NCBI RefSeq assembly: GCF_023078275.1 | Contig: NC_062975.1 | Coordinates: 21,606,641-21,670,640, forward strand | Reading direction: 5' to 3' | DNA length: 64,000 nucleotides | Origin: Leguminivora glycinivorella | Taxonomy: Eukaryota > Arthropoda > Insecta > Lepidoptera > Tortricidae | Shown here: piece after piece, positions 54,799 to 64,000 of the stretch | Numbering within the stretch: position 1 is the first letter of the stretch | Layout: every line of letters begins with the position of its first letter | Translations under genes and position numbers: made by a program | The notes under the pieces: model-generated | The model's input: only the letters and a program-made list of their open reading frames with translations | What the model was told of the DNA's origin: nothing | Databases searched by the model: none

Positions 54799-55467
54799 CA
54801 CTACCGTCAAAACGTTTAAGACCAAACACAATGTTCAGTGTCATTGTTATAAACCCTTCTAAAAATCATCAAACTAAATTTGTAATCAATAGAAAACATC
54901 GTAATCTTATTATATTGATCGGCAACCCATTTGTTCTGCAAGAAGACAACGATCCCAAACACTCAGCAAAGATCTGTAGAAGCTACACAGTCAATAAAGA
55001 ACGCCAAGGTGTGTTAAAAAATATGATTTGGCCACCGCAATCCCCAGACCTTAACCCGATCGAACTTTTATGGGATGAACTCGACTGTAGAGTCCGAAGA
55101 CAATGTCAGACATCTGCAACAGCTCTATGGGAGATACTGCAATACGAGTGGAAATCCATTAGCCAAGAAACGCTACACAAACTTATAGCAAGAATGCCAA
55201 GAATCTGCTCGGAAGTGAAAAAGCGCCGAGGAGGATTTTTCGATGAGAAAAACAATACAATACAATACAAATACTCTTTATTGCACACCTCAATACACGA
55301 AACAACACGTTTAGCTTTTATTTCTTATTATGATCCCTTTTTAAAAATTGTTATACGCTTTATTTTGTCGGTTGTAGGTACTGAAAAGTAATATTCTCAT
55401 AGGAACTTCATGAAATGTTGATTATTTGCATATATCGTTTTTGGTCTTAAACTTTTTGACGGTAGTG
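54799..55467 (+). mobile_element. 669-bp internally deleted Tc1-group transposon
   Basis: TA at 54797-54798 and 55468-55469. Ends CACTACCGTCAAAACGTTTA and the inverse of CACTACCGTCAAAAAGTTTA extend past AAGACCAAA. It encodes only the C-terminal part of the transposase. ACAATACAATACAAATACTC at 55255 looks like a small foreign tail inserted near the stop. Confidence 0.92.
54900..55250 (+). pseudogene. Tc1-group transposase C-terminal catalytic fragment
   Basis: The frame 54831-55391 contains LQEDNDPKHS with the second catalytic Asp, and WPPQSPDLNPIELLWDEL with the third acidic residue (Glu). There are 38 residues between the Asp of QED and the Glu, so the spacing is DD38E rather than the classical DD34E. 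The N-terminal helix-turn-helix domains and the first Asp are deleted. The end (SISQETLHKLIARMPRI) is typical of the family. After about 55250 the frame runs into an unrelated tail. Confidence 0.9.
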
Positions 55468-55606
55468 TATATGTAACGGAAAGGTTACCACGGAAGACCA
55501 GCGTCAAAATATCCAAAAGGTACCTTGACACCAAGCTGAGTGGAACCCTTTTCAGTGACAAACTGAAAGAGATACCATACACTAAAGATCTATTACAGTT
55601 TATAAT

Positions 55607-55740
55607 TTACTAGCTTTTGCCCGCGGCTTCGCTCGCTTTAGAAAGAGACAATAAGTCCCCTATGTCACTCTCCATCCCTTCAACTATCTCTACCTAAAAA
55701 ATCACGTCAATTCGTCGCTCCGTTTTGCCGTGATGCCGTC
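55607..55740 (+). repeat. dispersed repeat (GCTTCGCTCGCG family), 3'-truncated
   Basis: AGCTTTTGCCCGCGGCTTCG through GTCGCTCCGTTTTGCCGTGA. Confidence 0.75.
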
Positions 55741-55921
55741 TTTTCAGTGACGTTTAAATGCAATTATTGTGGCATGTTTTTTTTATATTTTTTATTGTTT
55801 AAGCGTCCTGAATAAAGTTTTTTCTATTCTATTCTAAATTTGTAATTACTGCGCTAAAAAGGAAATTCTACTTTTGCCTTATTAGAAAAATATACCTACG
55901 GAATATTGTTGGTTGCATATC

Positions 55922-56460
55922 GTCACTACTTTTAAAAAATCTCGTATCTCACGCTGTTCCTCAAAGTTAATACGCAGTGTCTATATGCATTCCATACATA
56001 CTTACTACAATTTTCTTTTCCCATCACAGCTCGAAACATTTTGTCCTTAATAAGCAGGTCGCATTTTATCCACTAGTGGATAAAGTAATTTGACCTTGAA
56101 TAGAGGCAAATTTTCTGCTTTAAAATTGATAAAAGTGGGTTAATCTAGTGATGAAGATGTTTTACCACCTGTGGAACTACGAAGCAGTGATAAACGCGTT
56201 TTTTGCGTTGTACTTTCCTCGCGTTACACACGAGTGCAAATGTATTTTACTTCTCGTGTATTGAAAAACTCGCGAGCTCAGGATTCTATTCTCGAACCAC
56301 TCGCGTGCTCGTGGTTCTACTATATAATCCTTTCGCTAGCTCGTTTTTCAATTCTACACTCGGCGTTAAAATACAACTTTGCACTCTTGTATAACAATTA
56401 ACTATTTCATTGACAGACGAAGATACAAGTTTTTTTTAAAGTAGTGACGATATGTGATTA
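55922..56460 (+). repeat. CTCGTATCTCACG repeat split by a GCATTTTATCCACTAGTGG repeat
   Basis: Halves 55922-56020 and 56405-56460 match 8543-8687 in order. The insert (about 56021-56404) matches 22090-22270 at its ends and has extra palindromic sequence inside. Confidence 0.7.
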
Positions 56461-56512
56461 CATACATCCATCGATATAGCTTAAAGTCCTTAAACCGATC
56501 CGTATTAGTTTT

Positions 56513-57026
56513 AACCCCCGACGTAAAAACGACGGGGTGATATAAGTTTGACGTGTCTATCTGTCAATTTGTCTGTGGCATCAATAGCTCCCGAACGGAT
56601 GAACCGATTTTGATTTAAGTTTTTTTTTGTTTGAAATCTGAATTAGTCGGAAGTGTTCTTAGCCATGTTCAAAGAGGATCGAGTATTATAGAGAGTTACT
56701 GTCGAAGTAAAATGTGTAATCACAGTGTATAGATTACCATCTCTTGAAACAGGCTTAAAACTTTTGAACCACAGTTTTGACAATTTGGCCCATATTCTTA
56801 GCTTGATATGTATGTGTTAAAATATCAAATATTATTAGCGCCATCTAGCTGAGCGTACCCCAAAGGTGTAATGCCATCTAGGCCACCGTACCTTTTTCTG
56901 TATGGTACTGAGGTACGTTTTTTCTTAGACTTTATCTGTCTATACGGAGTTACATATGTCTTTGGCCATGTTTCATGAAAATCGGTCCACTTTGTCGGGG
57001 GGTTTTTCAAAATTTTAATTTTGTGG
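56513..57026 (+). repeat. microsatellite-bearing repeat interrupted by hAT-type MITE
   Basis: Normal order up to TTAGCCATGTT, then the MITE, then GCCATGTTTCATGAAAATCG and the shared 3' end. Confidence 0.85.
56670..56964. mobile_element. 295-bp hAT-type MITE, 8-bp duplication
   Basis: GCCATGTT at 56662-56669 is repeated at 56965-56972. CAAAGAGGATCG start and CATATGTCTTTG end; same family as 13133-13424. The host repeat provides the empty-site sequence. Confidence 0.92.
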
Positions 57027-57989
57027 TTAGATTATTGTTACACCTTCAGACACAACACAGGTAGTTTATTTTCAAAAACTAACTTTAAAGCAAAAGTTCG
57101 TAAACGTGTTAGTAGTTTTAGGATTAGGGCTTTAAAATAAACAAACCGCTCTCGGGCCTTACCCTAATATTATTATTATTTCGGCTTTAAAATCGGCCGG
57201 GATTTCGTTTGACCTACATTTAGAGCCACGAACTCAAAACAACATTAAGAGGAAAGGGGGCGATCGCTTCTCCATACGTAAGTAATCCTATCTTCGATGT
57301 ATGTTGATTATTGACCATAGAGGCTCATTTAGACGGCACGTGTAGACGATTTACCGATGACATAACGAATTACACAGAAACTCGCATGATATATAACTAC
57401 TAAAGGGTCGTTCGATTATTGACGATTTATGAAAATTAAAAAAATACCAATTTAGATTTTGTTTAAAAAGACTAGATTAATCATTATCGTCTTTGGTTAG
57501 TTCAAGAAATACTCATGTTCGAAACGACGGGATGTATTGGAAATATATTTTTCACCACACCAACTGGTAAAGGCTCTCTTTGCTATTCGAAAACCGATAG
57601 CAAAATTGCATTTTATCCACAAGAGTGCAAAGTAATTTCATACAAATTTTGACTTGATGTCTTAAGCTGACTGATAGATTTTACCTATAAATGATGATTT
57701 TGAATAATAAATATTGAATAAATTGATGGTATTGATTTATTTTGATGTTTTATACTTAGTCAGTATTTTTTTCGTGTTGGTGTGGTGAAAAATTTTGTGT
57801 TTCACTAGGTGGCAAAGTTTACCCCCTTGTAAAACAAATAACTATTTACGCGATCAAAGTTTTATTCCTAAATGAATAACTTGCCGTTTTCATGAAATGC
57901 TTTAGTGCTATCTCTGTGTGGTACCTAGTCTGTTAATTTTTTTTTTTGATGAATACTTTTGCTGATTAAATTGTATCTCGTTTTTTAAT
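57027..57989. other. mostly unassigned; divergent repeat at 57606-57850
   Basis: GCATTTTATCCACAAGAGTG and TTTACCCCCTTGTAAAACAA at 57606-57850 relate it to the 22090 family. The rest is not recognised. Confidence 0.5.
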
Positions 57990-58196
57990 GCATGTTAATT
58001 ATAAGATGTAATGTTTTGAAAAGAAGTGGCCCGCCGAGTTTCTTGCCGGTCCTATAGTGGATACCCCCCTCCAACTTAGGGGGGACTGAAATCTTCTCGA
58101 GGCTGAGGCGTAGGGTTAGAGCCGGCGCAGCTTTCATAAGCGCATTGTAATATGCCTACTTGGAAAATAAATATTTCATTTCATTTCAAACCAGTG
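57990..58196 (+). repeat. LINE 3' end (GTGGCCCGCCGAGTTTCTTG)
   Basis: AAGAAGTGGCCCGCCGAGTT, CTTGCCGG, GCGCATTGTAATATGCCTAC and a TTTCATTTCATTTC tail match a common lepidopteran LINE 3' UTR, probably jockey-like. No coding remains. Confidence 0.65.
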
Positions 58197-58740
58197 GCGA
58201 CGCGTGAAAAACTTTGTTGGTAAAGACGGAGGGGTTTTTGGGATTTGTTTTGTATGGACTTCTTCAGATATTTACTGCAGAATTTTAGGGAACCCGTTGG
58301 GAATCGAGTTGTATCGACGCTACGCCACTGGTGGCTATCTCCCGTTTATTTGGAAGGGCTACCACGTAAAACCACACGTCCAAAAGATACGTTTTCGTAA
58401 AAAAAAAATAGTTTGTTCTATTTTATTTATTTAATCTTTACGATGTACTCCTCTGTGGTAGGAAACGTTTAAACAGAATACCTAGCGCTCTAAGCCCGTC
58501 GTAGGCTAACTGGAATTCAGGCGACATGCAAGGTACTCTAGACATGAGCTAGTGCTTTACTATTATAATTATATTCTCAAGTTAAGACCTAGCCTCTCCT
58601 GTCTTAGAGGTATTTAGGACATTGTGATGAATATGTAATACTTAGATAAGAAGGTCAATGGTAAGTGTGCGAGGATGAATTTAGTTTAGGCTTTAGAGAT
58701 CTGTTTACACATGGAGGATCCCAGGCGACATCTTACCAGG
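58197..58740. other. no recognisable feature
   Basis: A 76-codon open frame at 58204-58434 has no recognised domain and no paralogue here. Confidence 0.45.
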
Positions 58741-58856
58741 CAGGCAATTATGGTCGCGCGATAAATGATAAAACAGCAGGCCGTCCCTATCGCACTATTT
58801 GTAAGTGCGATAGGGACAGATGTTTTATCATTTATCGCGCGACCATGATTGCCCTA
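58741..58856. mobile_element. 116-bp hairpin MITE
   Basis: Arms of about 50 bp: GGCAATTATGGTCGCGCGAT / ATCGCGCGACCATGATTGCC, inner TCCCTATCGCAC / GTGCGATAGGGA, loop TATTTGTAA. CAGG lies at both outer edges and could be a 4-bp duplication. Confidence 0.8.
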
Positions 58857-59041
58857 CAGGTTGGAAGGAGCCCAAACGATATCTTACCGTACAGTCAAGG
58901 TTAAAATATGGGTGAACATAGAAGTTCAAAAATATGTCGCATATCTCTTTTGTCATAGAATGCTAAATTAAACTTTGAGACACTTATCTTCTTGAAATAA
59001 ATATAGATGCGGACAGAATGCTAAAAGTATCCACAACCTTA

Positions 59042-59214
59042 ACCTCGTAAGGCCCAATGTACATTACAATGTACATAGTGTTGCAATCTAATTTGAACCT
59101 TCCTTGAACTCAATAAAGTAGAATTTCCACTGTTACATTGATTTTTGAAACAAACGAAAATCTTACCAATTTATTTATAGAATAAGGTTCAAATTCAAAA
59201 TGGGAAAACTAACA
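59042..59214. mobile_element. MITE, second copy of the 42-224 family
   Basis: ACCTCGTAAGGCCCAATGTA start preceded by TTA (59039-59041); the body is the inverse of 42-224. The far end stops at AACTAACAT without the inverted terminus, so it is truncated. Confidence 0.75.
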
Positions 59215-60091
59215 TAAGCGATAAGTCGTGTATACATATTATTGGCACTTTGTTCTCAACTATAATTAAGAGGCCTTATTCCTAAAGACGAGCGTTTTTT
59301 GCAAAATAGAACCTTTTTCATTCAAAATTATAAAGAAACTATAAATGATTATTAAAAAAATGATAATGTTCCTAAAAGTACATATCTTAAGCTAGAAAGT
59401 CAATTGGTACTACTTTAAAATATGTCTTTTTATACTTCCGAAAAATCAGTTTTTTCGGAAGACGTTTTCAATTTTCATAGTGGGATAGCTCGTTTAGAAT
59501 CGTGATTGTGCTGTTAAAAATGTTATTTGGGGTAATAAATGATCACAATCCTATTTGTTATATACTGTACGAGTTAGCTAATACTTTGACATTTTAAGAT
59601 TTACTTGAAATGGTGGATAAATAACCTTCCGTATCCTCCCCATTTTTTCGATAAAAAGAGGTTTACATTATGTATTTTTCCTGCGATTGCTGCATTTTTT
59701 GTAACTCTTAAATAATATTATCCTAAACTAGAACTTCTTATTGACCTATAAGAAAAAAATCATACATATAAGACATACCTTTCTGTCGATAGATATGTTT
59801 TTAAAACACCTAAAATTCGAATAAAAGACACTGTGCTAACGCGAGCCCGCTCAGTCTGCGCCGAGCGCTCGAAGACAACGGACCTGCGTTTGATCGTCCG
59901 GCGCACCTAGCTTTCGTAAGCAGCTCGATAGTTCCGAGAAGTACCGTAAACTGCGACTAAACAAATCTTGATCCTTTTTACACCTTATGCAATTTTAGCA
60001 TTCGACATGCTTTTCATATGATTTTGGATTTTAAGTTATACGTGAAGTTTGTTGAGAGTTTGAATTATTATTATATTTTGGGACCAGGATG
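59215..60091. other. unassigned; possible body of the element carrying the minisatellite
   Basis: No gene. May belong to one large repeat that ends at 61745. Confidence 0.4.
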
Positions 60092-61390
60092 AGGTTCTGG
60101 TTCTCATGATGATGGAGTCAGGCAGGAGATGTTCAACAGAACTGCTATTCTACTTATCATAACTCCACCATGTTTGGGCTCATTAGATTTGGGCTGATGA
60201 GCACCATCGATCTAGATGAGGTCCAAGGTCTCATGATGGAGTCAGGAGGTGGTCAACAGAACTGCTATTCTCCTCATCATAACCCCATCATGTTTGGGCT
60301 CATTAGATTTGGGCTGACGAGCACCATCGAACTAGATGAGGTCCAAGGTCTCATGACGGGGTCAGGAGGTGGCCAACAGAACTGCTATTCTCCTCATCAT
60401 AACCCCATCATGTTCGGGCTCATTAGATTTGGGCGTGCGAGCACCATCGAACTAGATGAGGTCCAAGGTCTCATGATGGAGTCAGGAGGTGGTCAACAGA
60501 ACTGCTATTCTCCTCATCATAACCCCATCATGTTTGGGCTCATTAGATTTGGGCTGACGAGCACCATCGAACTAGATGAGGTCCAGGGTCTCATGATGGA
60601 GTCAGGAAGTGGTCAACAGAACTGCTATTCTCCTCATCATAACCCCATCATGTTTGGGCTCATTAGATTTGGGCTGACGAGCACCACCGAACTAGATGAG
60701 GTCCAAGGTCTTATGACGGGGTCAGGAGGTGGCCAACAGAACTGCTATTCTCCTCATCATAACCCCATCATGTTCGGGCTCATTAGATTTGGGCTGACGA
60801 GCACCATCGAACTAGATGAAGTCCAAGGTCTCATGATGGAGTCAGGAGGTGGTCAACAGAACTGCTATTCTCCTCATCATAACCCCATCATGTTTGGGCT
60901 CATTAGATTTGGGCTGACGAGCACCATCGAACTAGATGAGGTCCAGGGTCTCATGATGGAGTCAGGAGGTGGCCAACAGAACTGCTATTCTCCTCATCAT
61001 AACCCCATCATGTTCGGGCTCATTAGATTTGGGCTAACGAGCACCATCGAACTAGATGAGGTCCAAGGTCTCATGATGGAGTCAGGAGGTGGTCAACAGA
61101 ACTGCTATTCTCCTCATCATAACCCCATCATGTTTGGGCTCATTAGATTTGGGCTGACGAGCACCATCGAACTAGATGAGGTCCAGGGTCTCATGATGGA
61201 GTCAGGAGGTGGTCAACAGAACTGCTATTCTCCTCATCATAACCCCATCATGTTTGGGCTCATTAGATTTGGGCTGACGAGCACCATCGAACTAGATGAG
61301 GTCCAAGGTCTTATGATGGGGTCAGGAGGTGGCCAACAGAACTGCTATTCTCCTCATCATAACCCCATCATGTTTGGGCTCATTATAAAT
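60092..61390 (+). repeat. 120-bp minisatellite, 10 full units plus partial ends
   Basis: Units start at 60170, 60290, 60410 and so on to 61250, with a partial unit at 61370 and a degenerate one at 60092-60169. Since 120 is divisible by 3 and the unit has no stop in one frame, a 450-codon frame (60170-61522) with a 40-residue repeat (for example MFGLIRFGLTSTIELDEV) stays open. It has no recognisable domain. The unit variants TTTGGG and TTCGGG partly alternate. Confidence 0.92.
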
Positions 61391-61696
61391 ATGTGGAAGG
61401 TCGTTAATAATAATAAATGTTTTATTAGGGTACCCCTACATGTAAAGAGGGGGCAGATATTTTTTTTCATTTCAACCCCAACGTGTGATATATTGTTGGA
61501 TAGGTATTTAAAAATAAATTAGGTTTTATTAAGATCGATTTTTGATAATTTTCATATTTTCGGAAATAATCGCTATAACTTTTGAACCATATGTTTAAAA
61601 ATATGAAAAAAATCACAAAAGTAGAACTTTACAAAGACTTTCTTTGAAAATTTGTTTTGAACTTTATAGGTTAGTTTTTGAGAATAATACGGAAAA

Positions 61697-61745
61697 CTAC
61701 GGAACCCTACACTGAGCGTGGCCCGACACGCTTTTGGCCGGTTTT
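61697..61745 (+). repeat. 3' end of GGCCGGTTTTT repeat
   Basis: CGGAACCCTACACTGAGCGT then CACGCTTTTGGCCGGTTTTT, related to 3225-3268. It suggests the minisatellite lies in this repeat type. Confidence 0.65.
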
Positions 61746-62053
61746 TATTTTATTTTAATACTTTTCTGTGCTATTCATACATAGCCACCCTAGGGGATTC
61801 AGTATTGACAGCTTCTTTTTTTCTTTCTGCATATATTTGTTTCCGCTTTTAAGTTTATTGTAAATAAGACTGCTTGCACTTACATTGAGATTATAATTAC
61901 ATAATGCTATTAAATTAAATCTAATGAAGCGTTGTTTTATTTCCTAAATCTCAAAACCCTTTAAATCGAATATGTATAGTAATGAGCAAAAATTTTACCG
62001 CAGGCTTTCCAAACCGACGATGCTTGATCAGCTACTTTTAGAACGAACATGTA

Positions 62054-62980
62054 CACCGTGTCCAATAAGTCCGAATACTCACATTTTACCTCAGTTCTAA
62101 AGATATAGGGATCACAGGCCATCAAATTCTTATTTAAACTAAAGAGTATATTCCTTTTAATAAAATACAAGCACAAAGTTCATGAAATTTCCGAAGTGTC
62201 TAAGAAAAACAAAGGGGTAAAGTGCCAACAAAATACTTGCTCGGCACGCAGGTGACGAGTTATTTTTTATAAGCAGAATCTGTATGTGATAAAACAGACG
62301 CCACGTGTCCAAAATAAACTATTATGGGTACCGAGGATAGATAACGTTCCGGGCAACTAGAAAAATGTGCCTAGGTTCCAGAGCTCACCATCGGCCCAGG
62401 TGTGGGATGCTGTATGTAAGCGAGGTAAACTACCTTCAGTACTTACAGATAAAAGCGTCAAAATCAACGTTTTTTTCTTTAAAACTAAGGTTTTGGAGAA
62501 AAAAATGCCTTAAAGTTAAAAAGGATGCTTGGGAATGAGTATCATGTGTCCCAACAAGACGCACCTCCAGCACATTCGGCAAATAGTATTCTAGCGTAGT
62601 TTCAGACTAATTTGGCAGTTTTTTATCCGAAACATGAGTGGCCACCCAGGCCTCCAGGTTTAGGCGTATTAGACTACTTTGTATGGTCATACATGCTTTG
62701 AAGACTAAATTTTTATAAAATCATAAACCTAGATCATTTCAAAAAGATTATTGAGAGTATTTGGGATGAAATGTGAAGAAAACGGTGCGTGCCGCGTGTG
62801 ATCCGTTTGAGAAGCGTTTGAGGCTGGTAAACAAGTTAATGCTGGAGTTATTCCAAAACATTTGTTGTGAATGTAGTAAATAAGAGTGCCATTCATAAAA
62901 TATAATAATAATGTAGTAACTATTTGTTCATTTTGTTTTATTGGCTATTTGTGCTGTATTCAAACTTATTGGACACGGTG
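62054..62980 (+). mobile_element. 927-bp degenerate mariner transposon
   Basis: TA at 62052-62053 and 62981-62982. Ends CACCGTGTCCAATAAGTCCG and the inverse of CACCGTGTCCAATAAGTTTG extend through GAATAC. Confidence 0.9.
62350..62870 (+). pseudogene. mariner-type transposase remnant
   Basis: Scattered frames recall a mariner catalytic domain: VWDAVCKRGKLPSV and DKSVKIN near 62403-62470, a QQDAPPAHSAN-like piece near 62560, GVLDYFVWSYM near 62665 (region of the third Asp), and VRAACDPFEKRLRLV near 62790. Many frameshifts and stops separate them, and the N-terminal part is missing. Confidence 0.75.
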
Positions 62981-63043
62981 TACATATTTTGATTTTCACC
63001 CTTTAAAATGTTTCTAAGACGCAATGTTTTGCAAATTTGGTCA

Positions 63044-63248
63044 CGTCATGCACAGTTAAACTGTGGAATGAATTGTCGCCAGCGGTATTTCCGGACCAAT
63101 GCGACCATCAAACCTTCAAGAAAAGAGCGTACATCCATCTTAAAGGCCGGCAACGCACCTCTAACACTTCTGGTGCTTCTGGTGTCCATGGGCGGCAGTG
63201 ATCGCTTACCATCAGGCAGCCTATCTGCTCGTTTGCCTCCTATCCCAT
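63044..63248 (+). pseudogene. LINE C-terminal fragment and 3' end
   Basis: TTCAAGAAAAGAGCGTACAT, AAAGGCCGGCAACGCACC and ATGGGCGGCAGTGATCGCTT are a familiar lepidopteran LINE end that encodes the last residues of an RT polyprotein (a TFKKRAY-like frame) before the UTR. Only the extreme 3' part remains. Confidence 0.6.
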
Positions 63249-63429
63249 AAAAAAACGTTTAATATTTTTTAAGAAAAAAAACCGCCGCCTTTCGGGTTGT
63301 GGTGAAAGCTACTTGCGAATGTTGGATTATGTAGAAATGTGTAGGTATTTTTTAAAACTGCTTTTAATGCTTTAATTATTTGATGGCAACACAAATCAAT
63401 ATACGTATAACGCTAAGGTTTGAGGAGTT

Positions 63430-64000
63430 TCTCAATTCCTCATGAATCCGATTATAAGAAATCGAAGCTTGACAAACTTTGACTTGAAAACTCAATAATT
63501 ATGCTTAACAAACATAACTAAATAAATGTCACTGTTCTGAACTTAAATGCATGCTTTTCTTACAAAAATACCAAAGTCACTATGAGTGTGCCGTTCAGAT
63601 TTGAGGAGTTCGGTTCTGACCATCATCAGCAGTTCTACTGCACCAAATGTCACTGTTCCGGACGTAAGTGCATGCTGTTCTTATAAAAATACCAAAGTCA
63701 CTATAAGCGTGCCGTTCAGATTTGAAGAGTTTGGTTCTGAGTGTTCTGACCATCATCAGCAGTTCCACTGCACCAAATATCACTGTTCTGGACTGGACGT
63801 AAGTGCATGATGTTCTTATAAGAATACCAAAGTCACTATAAGTGTTCCGTTCAGATTTGAGAAGATCGGTTCTGATCTGACCATCATCAGCAGTTCCACT
63901 GCACCAAATGTCACTGTTCTGGACGAAAGTGCATGCTGTTCTTATAAAAATACCAAAGTCACTATAAGCGTGCCGTTCAGATTTGAGAAGTTCCGTTCTG
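63430..64000 (+). repeat. ~130-bp minisatellite, about four units, cut by window edge
   Basis: CACCAAAT(G/A)T recurs at 63641, 63771 and 63902 with ACCATCATCAGCAGTTC and GTGCCGTTCAGATTTGA in each unit. The first unit is more diverged. Short duplications (GAGTGTTCTGACC, CTGGACTGGAC) vary the unit length. Confidence 0.88.

Noticed and set aside
60170..61522. 450-codon frame as a genuine repeat protein gene
   Set aside because: Kept as a finding only. The unit length divisible by 3 explains the open frame, there is no domain or upstream gene structure, and several unit differences are non-synonymous.
60092..64000. CRISPR-like array
   Set aside because: Repeats are contiguous 120-130 bp units without short repeats and unique spacers, and the setting is eukaryotic.

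Overview
The window reads as a lepidopteran (moth or butterfly) intergenic region made almost entirely of transposable elements. The organism call rests on several families of lepidopteran-type tRNA-derived SINEs, RTE, Tc1, mariner and DIRS relatives, many AT-rich palindromic MITEs, and TTAGG (insect telomere-type) motifs. No host protein gene, functional tRNA, rRNA or CRISPR array could be supported. Nearly all open frames are either element remnants or accidental frames inside repeats.

Layout. 1-8.5 kb: SINEs, a LINE tail, TWA-duplicating palindromic MITEs, a 704-bp insertion carrying TTAGG motifs, and a 1.26-kb tandem duplication whose copies differ mainly by a (TA)n expansion. 8.5-17.5 kb: MITEs, an interrupted SINE, a hAT-type MITE and a TTAA-flanked MITE. 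17.6-18.5 kb: an RTE insertion with a twin-priming inversion, later hit by a 245-bp MITE. 19-27.5 kb: short repeats, microsatellite-bearing repeats and a three-level nest at 26.3-27.5 kb.

27.9-33.5 kb: a structurally complete DIRS-type tyrosine-recombinase retrotransposon on the minus strand. It has ORF1/gag-like, RT-RNase H and tyrosine recombinase regions, inverted terminal repeats, and an internal complementary region that equals the junction of its two ends. Its genes carry frameshifts and stops. 33.5-40.4 kb: SINEs and dispersed repeats.

40.5-46 kb: an ancient 2.3-2.7 kb segmental duplication. One copy gained a SINE and a 509-bp element with 8-bp target duplications that encodes a THAP-like zinc-finger start, a probable P-type transposon derivative; the other copy preserves both empty sites. 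46.1-46.7 kb: the RNase H end of a LINE. 47.9-51.1 kb: a nest of an old LINE 3' end, a truncated RTE, and a 1,965-bp unclassified TA-flanked DNA element with subterminal repeats. 54.8-55.5 kb: an internally deleted Tc1-group element with DD38E spacing. 56.5-57 kb: a second hAT-type MITE. 60.1-61.4 kb: a 120-bp minisatellite open through ten copies. 62.05-62.98 kb: a degenerate mariner. 63.4-64 kb: a second (about 130 bp) minisatellite running off the edge.

The genes do not form a pathway. What the window gives is an insertion history: target-site duplications, empty sites and nesting order can be read directly for many elements.
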